DNA of 64,000 nucleotides from Methylomicrobium lacus LW14 (GCF_000527095.1 NZ_AZUN01000001.1:2583501-2647500), one strand, 5' to 3'. Counted from the first letter of the stretch, positions 36,233-45,332 are shown. Made by a program: numbers and translations. The notes: a model not told the origin generated them from the letters alone.

Positions 36233-36582
36233 TTCGTGTAATTATTTTCCGGTAGGCGAGCGAAAAGCTTAGCCTCTGACTTTTTCAGCTTGCTTCGCTC
36301 AGCGCACAAAGTTATAGTCATCCGTAGCCAGCCCGTTCCCGGCCAATTGGCCGGTAATCATTGTGGATATTTTTTCATCATTTTTGCCGGCCAACAACCT
36401 ATTTTCAGACCGTTTGACCTATTCCTTGCGTGCTTTAGGGATTCTAAAGCCAAAATCGCAGCATCTTTGTTCATTTGGCATTGTTTATGACTGGCTTCGA
36501 CACGGTTTTCGAGAAATAATAGAAGAGCCCATCGGCAATGGCTGCGTCAGGCGACTCACTTTTTTCACACTTTTCCTTTCCC
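36233..36582. other. Divergent promoter region mltB/ampD
   Basis: About 350 bases without a credible gene. It contains a perfect 16-base palindrome CCGGCCAATTGGCCGG at 36339-36354, which may be a regulator site or a hairpin. Promoters for both flanking genes are expected here, but no clear hexamer pair was identified. Confidence 0.5.
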
Positions 36583-37137
36583 ATGCGAATAGATCGGCAC
36601 TGGCTGACCGGAGCGGTCCGGATTGAATCACCTAATTTTGATGACAGAGCTGACCCGGACGATATTTCGCTGATCGTGATTCATTGCATCAGCCTGCCGC
36701 CGGGAGAGTTCGGCTACGCCTACATTGACCAATTATTCTGCAACCGACTGGACCCTGCGGCCCATCCGTATTTCGAGAGCATTCATCGCTTGCAGGTCTC
36801 GGCGCATTTGCTGATCAAACGCGGCGGTGAAGTCACGCAATACGTTCCGTTCGACAAACGCGCCTGGCACGCCGGGGTCTCGTCGTATCAGGGACGCGAA
36901 CGCTGCAATGAGTTTTCGATCGGGATTGAACTGGAAGGCGCCGAGGAGATGCCTTATACCGAAGCGCAATATAGCATGTTGGCGGCGGCGATAACCGCCT
37001 TATTGAAGGCCTATCCGAAGCTATCGAAGCAGCGTATCACCGGCCACAGCGATATAGCGCCGGGACGCAAGACCGATCCCGGCGCGGCATTTGATTGGGC
37101 AAAATTGCGGCAATTGCTGGACGCGGCTGCCGGCTGA
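36583..37137 (+). CDS. ampD: 1,6-anhydro-N-acetylmuramyl-L-alanine amidase AmpD
   Basis: 184 residues from MRIDRHWLTGAVRIESPNFD. The zinc ligands of the amidase_2 fold are visible: His in SLIVIHCISLPPG, His in RAWHAGVSSYQGR and the late ITGHSDIAPGRKTDPG with His and Asp. No signal peptide follows from this start, as expected for cytosolic AmpD. It removes stem peptide from recycled anhydro-muropeptides and thereby keeps AmpR-type regulation off. The start was chosen to match family N termini. Confidence 0.93.
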   Translation: MRIDRHWLTGAVRIESPNFDDRADPDDISLIVIHCISLPPGEFGYAYIDQLFCNRLDPAAHPYFESIHRLQVSAHLLIKRGGEVTQYVPFDKRAWHAGVSSYQGRERCNEFSIGIELEGAEEMPYTEAQYSMLAAAITALLKAYPKLSKQRITGHSDIAPGRKTDPGAAFDWAKLRQLLDAAAG

Positions 37138-37156
37138 GCCGCGGCGGAAACGCACT

Positions 37157-37519
37157 CTATTTATAGAGATGCTCGACCGGTTTTTCGGCAGTCCATGCCA
37201 TCCAGCCGATCACGATCCGGTAAATCAGCAGCAAGAGAATAGGCAATAAAAGAAAATAGCCGATGCCGGAAAACATCAAAAAGCCGGCCACCGCAAATCC
37301 TGCCAAAGTAATCCACACCGTATTGATTTGCCATTCGAAATGCGATTCGAGCCAGGTACCCTTGACCTCGTCCCGCTTCATGAAATTGATCACGATGCCT
37401 ATCAGCAAGGTCACGCCGGCAAAACCGAACGCCAACACCTGGCATAGGTAGACGATTCCGGTCAGCGTTTTTAAGGACGCCATTTTTTCGGCATCGTCTG
37501 GTTGCGTCGATTCGCTCAT
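37157..37519 (-). CDS. Small integral membrane protein (DUF4870-like)
   Basis: 120 residues from MSESTQPDDAEKMASL, with AGGAG upstream; the longer start at 37594 lacks this. It has a short polar N terminus and then three membrane helices (VYLCQVLAFGFAGVTLLIGI, a central ITLAGFAVAGFLMF and the last YFLLLPILLLLIYRIVIGW). Family function is unknown. It faces ampD tail to tail. Confidence 0.7.
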   Translation of the reverse strand: MSESTQPDDAEKMASLKTLTGIVYLCQVLAFGFAGVTLLIGIVINFMKRDEVKGTWLESHFEWQINTVWITLAGFAVAGFLMFSGIGYFLLLPILLLLIYRIVIGWMAWTAEKPVEHLYK

Positions 37520-37673
37520 GGTGAACTCCTGAGTCAGTGATAAAGTCTGTCGATCATGCAATGAAGCAACGTCCAAACAGGGTGCTTTCAACACTAGGTT
37601 AGTCGTAAAATGCCGGTAAAAGTTTCCCGTTCATCATAATACCCACCCATTCAGTCCATCATATCCAGTCGTC

Positions 37674-38630
37674 ATGCGTATTGCGATCGCCTACCTCAGT
37701 GTTGTTTTACTATGGGCCACGACCCCGTTGGCCATCAAATGGAGCGGCGAAGGCCCCGGTTTTCTGTTCGGCGTGACCGGGCGCATGGTGATCGGCATCG
37801 TCTGCATCGGCATGGTATTGCTGCTCACGAAACAGCGCCTGATCTGGCAGCGCAAGGCCAGGCAGACTTATCTGGCGGTCGCGGTGCAGATATACGGTGC
37901 GATGATCGTGGTGTATTGGGCCGCACAATTCATTCCGTCCGGCTGGATTTCGGTGTTGTTCGGCCTGACGCCGCTGCTCACCGCCTTGCTGGCCCGCCTC
38001 TGGCTTGGGCAGCGCGAACTGAATTTCAGCAAATTGCTCAGCTATCTGCTCGGCGTCGGCGGCCTTGCGCTCATGTTCGGCTCGGCCCTGACGCTGGGCC
38101 GGGACGCCGTGCTCGGCATCGGGGCGGTCATCTTGGGCGCCTGTTTGCAGTCGTTCAGCGCGCTATGGATCAAACGGATTGACGCGGGGCTGCCGGCATT
38201 GACGCAGGTCGCCGGTGGCCTGCTCTTCGCATTGCCCGCCTATTTGCTGACCTGGGGCATTTTCGACGGCGAATGGCCAAGGCATTTCACAGCGACCAGC
38301 GTCGCTTCGATCGTTTACCTGGGCGTGATTGCAACGACCGCGGGCTTCGTGCTGTATTATTATTTGCTGACCCAGCTTGCGGCGACGCGCGTGGCGCTGA
38401 TCACGCTGATTTCGCCGGTGCTGGCGCTGCTGCTCGGCCATGCGGTCAACGATGAACCGATCACGCCAAACGTGCTGGCCGGCGCACTGTCGATATTTTC
38501 CGCCCTGCTGCTGCACGAATACGCCGGAAAACGCCCGTCCGGAGGCCGCCGGAAGGCACGCGCTGCGACTTCCGCAAGCCCTAACGGCCGCAGCCGGCCT
38601 GCGCTCAAGCGGCCTAGTAGATACCGTTAG
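37674..38630 (+). CDS. EamA/DMT-family transporter
   Basis: 318 residues with about ten hydrophobic helices arranged as two EamA repeats (first from AYLSVVLLWATTPLAIKW, second from AVLGIGAVILGACLQSFSAL). WATTPLAIKWS is typical of the first helix of the drug/metabolite transporter superfamily. Members export amino acids, metabolites or drugs; the substrate cannot be read. The C-terminal tail beyond the last helix is basic (KRPSGGRRKARAAT). Confidence 0.85.
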   Translation: MRIAIAYLSVVLLWATTPLAIKWSGEGPGFLFGVTGRMVIGIVCIGMVLLLTKQRLIWQRKARQTYLAVAVQIYGAMIVVYWAAQFIPSGWISVLFGLTPLLTALLARLWLGQRELNFSKLLSYLLGVGGLALMFGSALTLGRDAVLGIGAVILGACLQSFSALWIKRIDAGLPALTQVAGGLLFALPAYLLTWGIFDGEWPRHFTATSVASIVYLGVIATTAGFVLYYYLLTQLAATRVALITLISPVLALLLGHAVNDEPITPNVLAGALSIFSALLLHEYAGKRPSGGRRKARAATSASPNGRSRPALKRPSRYR

Positions 38631-38664
38631 TGAAATAGTTCTGCCCAATTCCCAAATTTAATGC

Positions 38665-38744
38665 TACTATGAAGACTCTATTAAAGAGTGAGCCGGAGGG
38701 TTTATCCGTCCGGATGTTTTGCGCCAAAACAATTGGCGGTTTTT
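38665..38744 (+). promoter_or_regulatory. Leader of the cold-shock gene with terminator-like hairpin
   Basis: A possible -10 TACTAT (38665-38670) precedes a leader of roughly 80 bases. It holds a hairpin CCGGA/TCCGG and then CGCCAA (38722-38727), AACAA loop, TTGGCG (38733-38738), followed by GTTTTT. The second hairpin plus T-run ends about 15 bases before the start codon and looks like an attenuator or a temperature-dependent switch. Cold-shock genes often have regulated leaders, but this form is inferred from sequence only. Confidence 0.5.
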
Positions 38745-38758
38745 CAGAAGAGTATTTT

Positions 38759-38968
38759 ATGTCAGATCTGGTTACAGGCACCGTTAAATGGTTCAATGAT
38801 GAAAAGGGCTTTGGCTTCATCGCCCAGGAAGGTGGCAAGGATGTTTTTGTTCACCACAGCGCGATTAACGGCACTGGCCGGAAAACGTTACGCGAAGGCC
38901 AAAAAGTCACGATGAAAGTGACTCAAGGCCAAAAAGGGCCGCAAGCCGAGAATGTAACACCGGTCTAA
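38759..38968 (+). CDS. Cold-shock domain protein
   Basis: 69 residues from MSDLVTGTVKWFNDEKGFGF. RNP1 (KGFGFIAQ) and RNP2 (VFVHHSAI) RNA-binding motifs are present, and the chain is a single OB-fold of normal length. Such proteins bind single-stranded RNA and DNA and act as RNA chaperones. It has its own leader and a strong terminator, so it is monocistronic. Which csp paralogue it is cannot be decided. Confidence 0.93.
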   Translation: MSDLVTGTVKWFNDEKGFGFIAQEGGKDVFVHHSAINGTGRKTLREGQKVTMKVTQGQKGPQAENVTPV

Positions 38969-38976
38969 ACCAGATC

Positions 38977-39010
38977 AAACCCGCCCAAGAGCGTCTTAGG
39001 CGGGTTTTTT
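38977..39010 (+). terminator. Rho-independent terminator of the cold-shock gene
   Basis: Stem AAACCCGCC (38977-38985) pairs with GGCGGGTTT (38999-39007), with an inner AAGA/TCTT pair extending it, and the T-run covers 39005-39010. It lies nine bases after the stop codon. Confidence 0.9.
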
Positions 39011-39064
39011 ATTATGGTTTGACCCGCCTCGGTGCGTGCGCCGAGGCCGCTAATTCGCTAGCCG

Positions 39065-39106
39065 CCTGCGGCATCGGCCAATCCGCCGATGCCGTCAGGA
39101 TTTTTT
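39065..39106 (+). terminator. Second terminator-like hairpin
   Basis: CCTGCGGCATCGGC (39065-39078) pairs with GCCGATGCCGTCAGG (39085-39099) through a six-base loop with one bulge, and six T residues follow. The 39011-39522 interval otherwise shows no credible gene, so this may be a backup terminator or the end of a small unannotated RNA. Confidence 0.6.
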
Positions 39107-39522
39107 ACGCCCGCATATCGTCCTGTCATCGAACGATGATGGCTCGGGCACGGCGCTCTCCGCGAACAGCGATTGCCCGACCTCCTCCGCCATGGCATTG
39201 CGCTTCGCAATAGCCGTCCCGCGTTCATCGACAGCGCAAACTGTCGGTGTGGATTCCTATTTCCCAGAAAAAACGAACCCTCTCGATTGCGTCGCATTTG
39301 CGCATTGCATGGCCTCAATAAGACGTTCGGCGGATGCATCATCCAATGCATTTCATGATGGACAGAAAATTCCACATGTTAGTACGCCTCCTGCATTCCC
39401 GCATTCCAGCGCCATAAAACGATGCCGCAGATGCTGAGAAAGCGCTGGGATATGTTGTAGAATGGCCGCATTTTGGGCTCTCCTTGTACACGGAAAACCC
39501 GCGAACGGAAGAATCGAAACCG

Positions 39523-40161
39523 ATGAATGCAAGCAAACGACTGGCGATTTTTGACCGCCTGGCCGAGGCGATCCCCGAACCGACCACCGAACTGCAATAC
39601 CGTACGCCGTTTGAGTTATTGGTCGCGGTCGTCCTGTCCGCCCAGGCGACCGACAAAGGCGTCAATAAGGCCACAGCAAAACTGTTTCCGGTTGCGAACA
39701 CGCCAGAGGCCATTCTGGCGCTCGGCTTGGACGGACTGAAGGCCTACATTAAAACGATCGGCCTGTTCAACACCAAGGCCGCCAACATCATCGCGCTGTG
39801 CCGCCAGTTGCTCGACCTGCACCACGGCGAAGTGCCAACCACGCGCGAAGCCTTGGAAGCGCTGCCCGGCGTCGGGCGCAAAACCGCCAATGTGATCCTG
39901 AACACCGCCTTCGGCCACGCGACGATCGCGGTCGACACGCATATTTTTAGAGTCGCGAACCGGACCGGCCTTGCGCCCGGCAAGAACGTGCGCGAAGTCG
40001 AACAAAAACTGGATAAATGGACGCCCGGTAAACACAAGAAGGATGCGCATCATTTGCTGATTCTGCATGGCCGTTATACCTGCACGGCCCGCAAACCGAA
40101 ATGTCCTATCTGCGTGATCGAAGACCTGTGCGAATACCGGGATAAAACCGCGAGCCTGTGA
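39523..40161 (+). CDS. nth: Endonuclease III
   Basis: 212 residues from MNASKRLAIFDRLAEAIPEP. The helix-hairpin-helix with catalytic Lys (LPGVGRKTANVILNTAFG) and the catalytic Asp (IAVDTHIFRVANR) are intact. The C-terminal 4Fe-4S motif C-x6-C-x2-C-x5-C is present (first Cys in YTCTARKPKC, then PICVIEDLC). It removes oxidised pyrimidines and cuts abasic sites in base excision repair. The start lies about 40 bases into a longer frame. Confidence 0.95.
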   Translation: MNASKRLAIFDRLAEAIPEPTTELQYRTPFELLVAVVLSAQATDKGVNKATAKLFPVANTPEAILALGLDGLKAYIKTIGLFNTKAANIIALCRQLLDLHHGEVPTTREALEALPGVGRKTANVILNTAFGHATIAVDTHIFRVANRTGLAPGKNVREVEQKLDKWTPGKHKKDAHHLLILHGRYTCTARKPKCPICVIEDLCEYRDKTASL

Positions 40162-40274
40162 GCCGAACAACGCTAAAGCAGAGGGCTTCGCCGCATCTTG
40201 TGAATCAAATTGGCAAGCAGCGACCGATCCGTTATGATTGCAAAATTGCACAGCCCATCCCTGCAGCCGCCCTT

Positions 40275-40763
40275 ATGAACGAAAACCCGCACGATGCCGC
40301 CGACGCTTACCGGCAATTGCTCGACGCACAGCAAACGCTGTTGCTGTCGACCTGTTCCGCCGATTCGCAGCCGGACATCAGCTATGCACCTTTCGTGCGT
40401 GACGAACAGGGGCATTTTTACATCTTCATCAGCGCATTGGCTAAGCACACCCGCAACCTGCTGCAAAATCCGAAGGCTTCGGTCCTCTTCATCGAGCCGG
40501 AAGCCGGCTGCCGCAATCTGTTTGCGCGGGCCCGTATCGTGTTCAACTGCCGCGCCCGGACGATTGCGCCGGGCGAGCCTGCCTATGACCGTCAACTGCT
40601 GGCGCTGGAGGACAAGTTCGGCAATGTGGTGGCGCTGCTGCGCACCCTGCCCGATTTTCATCTGCTCGAACTGACACCCGAAAGCGGGCAGTATGTCGCC
40701 GGCTTCGGCAAGGCCTATGCCATCGATTTGCAAGCCGCTACCCTACGCCACCTCGGCGGCTAG
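40275..40763 (+). CDS. HugZ/pyridoxamine-phosphate-oxidase-like protein
   Basis: 162 residues from MNENPHDAADAYRQLLDAQQ. The FMN-binding split barrel is recognisable in TLLLSTCSADSQPDISYAPF, FYIFISALAKHTRNLLQNPK and ASVLFIEPEAG, as in HugZ/HutZ heme-utilisation proteins. The C-terminal FHLLELTPESGQYVAGFGKA is also HugZ-like. A heme-degrading or heme-storage role is possible, but no heme uptake genes are adjacent. Confidence 0.75.
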   Translation: MNENPHDAADAYRQLLDAQQTLLLSTCSADSQPDISYAPFVRDEQGHFYIFISALAKHTRNLLQNPKASVLFIEPEAGCRNLFARARIVFNCRARTIAPGEPAYDRQLLALEDKFGNVVALLRTLPDFHLLELTPESGQYVAGFGKAYAIDLQAATLRHLGG

Positions 40764-40835
40764 CGCCGATACATCGCATTATTATCCATGCCCGCCCAAA
40801 CGGGCCATTTCATCCCTTTGATTTTTGACACCATA

Positions 40836-41597
40836 ATGAACGACGATTCAATTGTCTATGCGCTCGATTTTGACGGCGTACTCTGCGACAGCGCGGTGGA
40901 AACCGCGATGACCGGCTGGAAAGCCGCCGGTAAAATCTGGAACGATATGCCGAAGGCGGCTCCGACTATCCTCATCGACCATTTCCGGGCGGTTCGGCCG
41001 CTGATCGAGACCGGCTTCGAGGCGATATTGGCGATGCGGCTGTTATTTCTCGGCGAGACCGTTGCCGGCATTTACAGCGACTACGCGGCCAAAAGCCAAA
41101 ACCTGCTGCAAGAGCGGCAGATCAGCACCGACGAATTGAAAAAGCTGTTCGGCGCAACTCGCGACCACTGGATTGCGGCCGACCAGGCCGAATGGATAGC
41201 GATGAATCCGCTGTTTGACGGCATCGCGGAAAAATTGCAAAGACTCGGCCAGCATAGCACCTGGTATGTCGTGACCACCAAGCAGGAACGTTTCGTCAAA
41301 CAGATTCTGCAAGCCCATGCGATTGAACTGGAAGACGAGAAGATTTTCGGACTGGACCGCAACCTGAGCAAGCCCGAGGTGCTGAAGGGCTTGGTACAAA
41401 GCCATCCGGCCCAAACGCTTTATTTCGCCGAAGACCGCCTGCCGACGCTGCTGAACGTACAAAAACATGCGGAACTGGATAGCATCAAACTGATTTTCGC
41501 GTTATGGGGCTATAACACGCCCGAGGATAAAACGCTCGCGGCGGCGCAGCCATTTATGCTGCAAGGGCTTGAGGACTTCCTGGAATCGGAATCGTAA
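40836..41597 (+). CDS. HAD-superfamily hydrolase
   Basis: 253 residues from MNDDSIVYALDFDGVLCDSA. Motif I is DFDGVLCDS with the nucleophile Asp and the acid Asp two residues on; motif II is likely in WYVVTTKQERF; motif III and IV lie around LSKPEV and LYFAEDRLPTL. A large helical cap lies between. The substrate is unknown; homologues in phototrophs are annotated only as HAD hydrolase. It precedes a hairpin (41611-41644). Confidence 0.8.
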   Translation: MNDDSIVYALDFDGVLCDSAVETAMTGWKAAGKIWNDMPKAAPTILIDHFRAVRPLIETGFEAILAMRLLFLGETVAGIYSDYAAKSQNLLQERQISTDELKKLFGATRDHWIAADQAEWIAMNPLFDGIAEKLQRLGQHSTWYVVTTKQERFVKQILQAHAIELEDEKIFGLDRNLSKPEVLKGLVQSHPAQTLYFAEDRLPTLLNVQKHAELDSIKLIFALWGYNTPEDKTLAAAQPFMLQGLEDFLESES

Positions 41598-41610
41598 GAG
41601 CAGCCTTTTA

Positions 41611-41644
41611 TCGGAGGGGCTGAAAAATACCCAAGCCCCTCCGA
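41611..41644. terminator. Hairpin between convergent genes
   Basis: TCGGAGGGGCT (41611-41621) pairs perfectly with AGCCCCTCCGA (41634-41644) across a 12-base loop. It sits 14 bases after the HAD gene stop and 26 bases before the stop of the facing lipoprotein gene. No strong T-run follows, so efficiency is uncertain. Confidence 0.45.
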
Positions 41645-41669
41645 TGGAAGCATTGTGTCTCTAAAAACC

Positions 41670-42140
41670 TTAGGGTCTTCCGAATAGCTGCGGCTCTTTA
41701 GGCTGTTGCTTCGCCTGCAAGCAATGATATGCCGCATTTTCGTATTTGATCACCAGCGACTGGGTATTTTTATGCTCGTCGAGAAATTTTTCGGCTTCCT
41801 CGGCGGTCAGGCTTTTCATCATGAAGGTCGCGATACACATGCAGGGTCTCTCCCAGCGGGCTTTATCGGCTTCCTTGTCGGTCGAATTTTTCAATTCCCG
41901 ATCGACGCATTGCGCCGCAAAATCGTGTTCGAATTTGTGTTTCCGCACATCGGTGACCGGCACATCATGGGTATGATCAAACGGATTGTGCACATCGCCG
42001 GCCGTCTGTATATTTTCGGCTTCCCTCGCGCTCGGTGCTTGTTTGTCCTCGTCGTCCGAGCAGGCCGTCAGCGTGAAGGCAAGCACCAGGCCGGCGCAGG
42101 CGGCCATCCAGGCAGGTTTATTCTGTGTTGAGTTTTTCAT
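41670..42140 (-). CDS. Predicted lipoprotein
   Basis: 156 residues with a type II signal peptide ending in the lipobox LTAC (cysteine at about 27). The mature part contains four further cysteines, including a close pair in RPCMCIATFM, which suggests disulfides or metal contacts. The family is not recognised. It would be anchored in the periplasm or outer membrane. Confidence 0.7.
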   Translation of the reverse strand: MKNSTQNKPAWMAACAGLVLAFTLTACSDDEDKQAPSAREAENIQTAGDVHNPFDHTHDVPVTDVRKHKFEHDFAAQCVDRELKNSTDKEADKARWERPCMCIATFMMKSLTAEEAEKFLDEHKNTQSLVIKYENAAYHCLQAKQQPKEPQLFGRP

Positions 42141-42366
42141 ATTGAGATCATCGTGGTTTCGTTATTATAGTCATGAAGGCGCCCGACCACCTGTGGCTGA
42201 ATCCCGGCAAGCCGTTCTGTAAAAATGCTGAACTTTATCACTTTCTCAAGGCTTGATCTACTTTCCTCGCCGATAAAAAATCAGCGCGCAGAAATCGCCC
42301 GCGCCAACCGGCCGTCCGCGTGAAGGTCTGGTATCATAAGCCTACGATCAATGCTCAGGAATAAGG

Positions 42367-42843
42367 ATGCAGCCGCAACTCGATAATGCCCAAATCAACT
42401 CGGATCTGATGCTTCACCGCACAATCATGGCGATCATGGCGGCCTGTTTGGCGGCCGTTGTCGCGGCTTGTATCCTGCAAGGCGAACCCTGGCGGCTGCA
42501 TTGGCCCGAAGAGCGCCTGATCACCTACCGCACGCTGTTTTATGCGCTCGCGATCATCCTCTTTCCATTGACGAATCTGATCCGCTACATTCAAATGCGC
42601 CTGTGTCAGACGATGCCCGGAGACAAACCCGCAAAGCGCCGTTATCTCGCGCCCGTGCTCGTGTCGCTGGTCCTGGTTGAAAACATCGGCGGGTTGGGCG
42701 TGGCGCTGTTCCTGCTCGGCGACGGCGCCAATACACTGTATATCTTTACCGGCCTGGCCGCGCTCGGTTTCATTTTGTACCGCCCCAAACCTTCGGAATA
42801 TCTACGCATCGTCGACGCGCTCGCGCGCAAAGACGATGCATGA
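42367..42843 (+). CDS. Small membrane protein
   Basis: 158 residues with about four membrane helices (IMAIMAACLAAVVAACIL, LFYALAIILFPLTNLIRYI, LAPVLVSLVLVENIGGLGVA, and LYIFTGLAALGFILY). No family is recognised. Its stop overlaps the start of the GlcF-like gene by eight bases, so it may be a membrane partner of that Fe-S protein. Confidence 0.65.
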   Translation: MQPQLDNAQINSDLMLHRTIMAIMAACLAAVVAACILQGEPWRLHWPEERLITYRTLFYALAIILFPLTNLIRYIQMRLCQTMPGDKPAKRRYLAPVLVSLVLVENIGGLGVALFLLGDGANTLYIFTGLAALGFILYRPKPSEYLRIVDALARKDDA

Positions 42844-44026
42844 ACTGCTAAAGGATGCCGATCTTTGCGTCAAATGCGGGCTGTGTCTGCCGCATTGTCC
42901 GACCTATGGGCAGACCGGCAATGAAAACGAATCCCCGCGCGGCCGTATCGCGCTGATTCAGGGCTACGCGGGCGGCCATCTCGACGCGACCCCGGCATTG
43001 CTCGCCCACATCGACCACTGCCTGTTATGCAGGGCGTGCGAAAAAGCCTGTCCGGCCGAAGTGCCCTATGGCCGGCTGGTCGACCGTTTTCGCGCACAGA
43101 CCCAGGTCATGCAGCCTTTTTCGCCGGCCGTGGCGCTGCTCAAACGGCTCGCGGTCAATCCCACGCTTAAGCGCTGGGCACAGGCGGGACTTCGCTTTTA
43201 CCAAAGCCCTTCGATCAAACGGCTCGGCCTGCTGCGCTTGCTCAATTTGGGCACCCTCAATCGGCTGCTGCCCGCCGGCAACGCCCCCGCAGAAGCGCTT
43301 AAAAGTCACTACGCCGCCTCCGGCAACGCCAAAGGCGAGGTCGGCCTGTTCACCGGCTGCATCGCTACGCTGCTAGACTCTGCAACGCTGCGCGCAGCCA
43401 TCAAATGCCTGACCGCGGCCGGATTCGATGTTCACGTGCCTGCCGAACAAACGTGCTGCGGCGCGCTCGCACAGCATGACGGCGATGTGGATGCGGCGGC
43501 TCAACTGGCGGCAAAGAATTGCCGCGCCTTCGCGATGCCGAATCTGACCGCGATCGTAACGGTCGCCTCCGGCTGCGGCGCGCAGTTGAAAGACTATCAA
43601 AATGCCGAGGCGGCGGGAAAAGTGGTCGATGCGAGCCGGTTTTTAGCCGAAAACGCCGATTTTTCGGATCGGCTCATCCCGCTCGCGGCGACTGTCTGCC
43701 TGCATACGCCGTGTTCGCTGAAAAACGCGATGCGCGAGGAACAAGGCGCTTTGACTTTATTGCGGCAGATTCCCGACCTGAAGGTGATTGAGCTGCCCCA
43801 AACAACGCATTGCTGCGGCGCGGCCGGCAGTTATGTGTTGAAACACCCGAAGATGGCGAAGACGTTGGTTGATCAGCTACTGGACGCGGCCATCGCGACG
43901 CAAGCCGGGACCTTGATCACATCGAATATCGGCTGCGCGTTGCATCTGGCGGCCGGACTGCGGGAAAGAGGGAAAACCCTAGAGGTGCTGCACCCGCTGG
44001 CGTTGCTGGCGCGGCAATTGCCGTGA
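42836..44026 (+). CDS. glcF: GlcF-like (Fe-S) oxidoreductase subunit
   Basis: 396 residues from MHELLKDADLCVKCGLCLPH. Two ferredoxin motifs (CVKCGLCLPHC and CLLCRACEKAC) and two CCG domains (TCCGALAQH, HCCGAAGSY) give the glycolate-oxidase iron-sulfur-subunit architecture. The usual FAD subunits GlcD and GlcE are not adjacent; a small membrane protein overlaps upstream instead. Alternatives are a LutA/LldE-like lactate or a heterodisulfide-type subunit, so the symbol is tentative. Confidence 0.75.
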   Translation: MHELLKDADLCVKCGLCLPHCPTYGQTGNENESPRGRIALIQGYAGGHLDATPALLAHIDHCLLCRACEKACPAEVPYGRLVDRFRAQTQVMQPFSPAVALLKRLAVNPTLKRWAQAGLRFYQSPSIKRLGLLRLLNLGTLNRLLPAGNAPAEALKSHYAASGNAKGEVGLFTGCIATLLDSATLRAAIKCLTAAGFDVHVPAEQTCCGALAQHDGDVDAAAQLAAKNCRAFAMPNLTAIVTVASGCGAQLKDYQNAEAAGKVVDASRFLAENADFSDRLIPLAATVCLHTPCSLKNAMREEQGALTLLRQIPDLKVIELPQTTHCCGAAGSYVLKHPKMAKTLVDQLLDAAIATQAGTLITSNIGCALHLAAGLRERGKTLEVLHPLALLARQLP

Positions 44027-44098
44027 AGACTGCGCAACGCCTCGATGAAGCGTTGCGGCCGGCGTTCCCTCGCAGTACATGAGAACGCCCAAAAGCGC

Positions 44099-44908
44099 TT
44101 AATCGGCCACTTTGATCTTTTTGCGGCGGTAATTGTGTCCGTAAAATATTTCGGTGACTTCGGTTTGCAGCTTCTTTTCGATTTCCACTTTTTGTATCTC
44201 GTTTAAATTACTTTCTTTTTCAAAAAGATAATTTTCGAGCTCGAACTCCTTCAACATCATCTTGGTGTGGAAGATGTTTTCCTGATATACGTTCACGTCG
44301 ATCATCTGATACAGTTCCTGCGTATCCTTCGCGATATAGTTCTGGATCGAGGTGATGTTGTGATCGATATAATGCTTCTTGCCGGTAATGTCGCGGGTAA
44401 AGCCGCGCACCCGGTAGTCCATGATCACGATGTCCGACTCGAAGCTGTGAATCAGATAATTCAGCGCCTTGAGCGGCGAAATGCGGCCGCAGGTCGACAC
44501 GTCGATGTCCGCCCGGAACGTGCTGATGCCGTTGTCGGGATGGCTCTCGGGATAGGTATGCACCGTGATGTGGCTTTTATCGAGGTGCGCCAGCACGGTG
44601 TCGGGCAAGGGACCCGGCGTCTGACTGTTCATGCTCGGCGGAGGCGGCGAGTCGCCTTCCGAAATCAGCATCGTCACGCTGGCACCCTGCGGCTCGTAGT
44701 CCTGATGCGCAATATTCAGGATCTGCGCGCCGATGATCTCGGCCACATCCTTCAAAATTTGCGTCAGGCGGTCGGCATTATAGGCTTCATCGATATACTC
44801 GATATAAGCTTTTTGCTGCTCGGCCGGCGCATAACAAACATCATAGATATTGAAACTCAGCGACTTCGTCAGATTGTTAAAGCCGTGTAATTGCAATTTG
44901 TTTTTCAA
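44099..44908 (-). CDS. speD: S-adenosylmethionine decarboxylase proenzyme
   Basis: 269 residues, the long bacterial (E. coli-type) form. It makes decarboxylated SAM for spermidine synthesis. The self-cleavage site that creates the pyruvoyl group is LDKSHI, with Lys111-Ser112 at exactly the E. coli positions. FRADIDVSTCGRISPLKALN and DYRVRGFTRDI follow. The OsmC gene lies just upstream with a four-base gap and is probably cotranscribed. Confidence 0.95.
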   Translation of the reverse strand: MKNKLQLHGFNNLTKSLSFNIYDVCYAPAEQQKAYIEYIDEAYNADRLTQILKDVAEIIGAQILNIAHQDYEPQGASVTMLISEGDSPPPPSMNSQTPGPLPDTVLAHLDKSHITVHTYPESHPDNGISTFRADIDVSTCGRISPLKALNYLIHSFESDIVIMDYRVRGFTRDITGKKHYIDHNITSIQNYIAKDTQELYQMIDVNVYQENIFHTKMMLKEFELENYLFEKESNLNEIQKVEIEKKLQTEVTEIFYGHNYRRKKIKVAD

Positions 44909-44912
44909 TTCA

Positions 44913-45332
44913 TTAAACCTCGATCACTTCAAAATCATGGGTGATTTCCACCCCTGCCTTACCCAGCATTATCGATGCGGAGCAATATTTTTCCGCCGAC
45001 AATTTGACGGCTCTCTCGACCACCGCTTCCTTCAAATTGCGGCCCTTGACGATGAAATGCAGGTGAATTTTACTGAACACGGCCGGCACCGCATCGACGC
45101 GTTCGGCCGTCAGTTCGGCCACGCAATCGACGATGTCATTCTTGCCCTTTTGCAGAATCTGCACGACATCAAATGACGAACAGCCGCCCACGCCCAGCAA
45201 CAGCATTTCCATCGGACGCAAGCCCATATTCCGTCCACCGTGGTCGGGCGGACCGTCCATCACGACCGCGTGACCGCTGCCGGATTCGCCGACAAACATC
45301 ACGCCGTCAACCCATTTGACAGTCGCTTTCAT
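44913..45332 (-). CDS. OsmC/YhfA-type protein
   Basis: 139 residues from MKATVKWVDGVMF; a longer start at 45374 is less likely. The two redox cysteines of the OsmC fold are present, in LLGVGGCSSFDVVQIL and in AEKYCSASIMLGK. HGGRNMGLRPMEMLLLGVG is characteristic of the YhfA branch. Related proteins are hydroperoxide reductases. It precedes speD with a four-base gap. Confidence 0.88.
   Translation of the reverse strand: MKATVKWVDGVMFVGESGSGHAVVMDGPPDHGGRNMGLRPMEMLLLGVGGCSSFDVVQILQKGKNDIVDCVAELTAERVDAVPAVFSKIHLHFIVKGRNLKEAVVERAVKLSAEKYCSASIMLGKAGVEITHDFEVIEV

Noticed and set aside
39019..39440. Small overlapping frames between the cold-shock gene and nth
   Set aside because: They conflict with each other, have no motif, and the segment contains a terminator-like hairpin.
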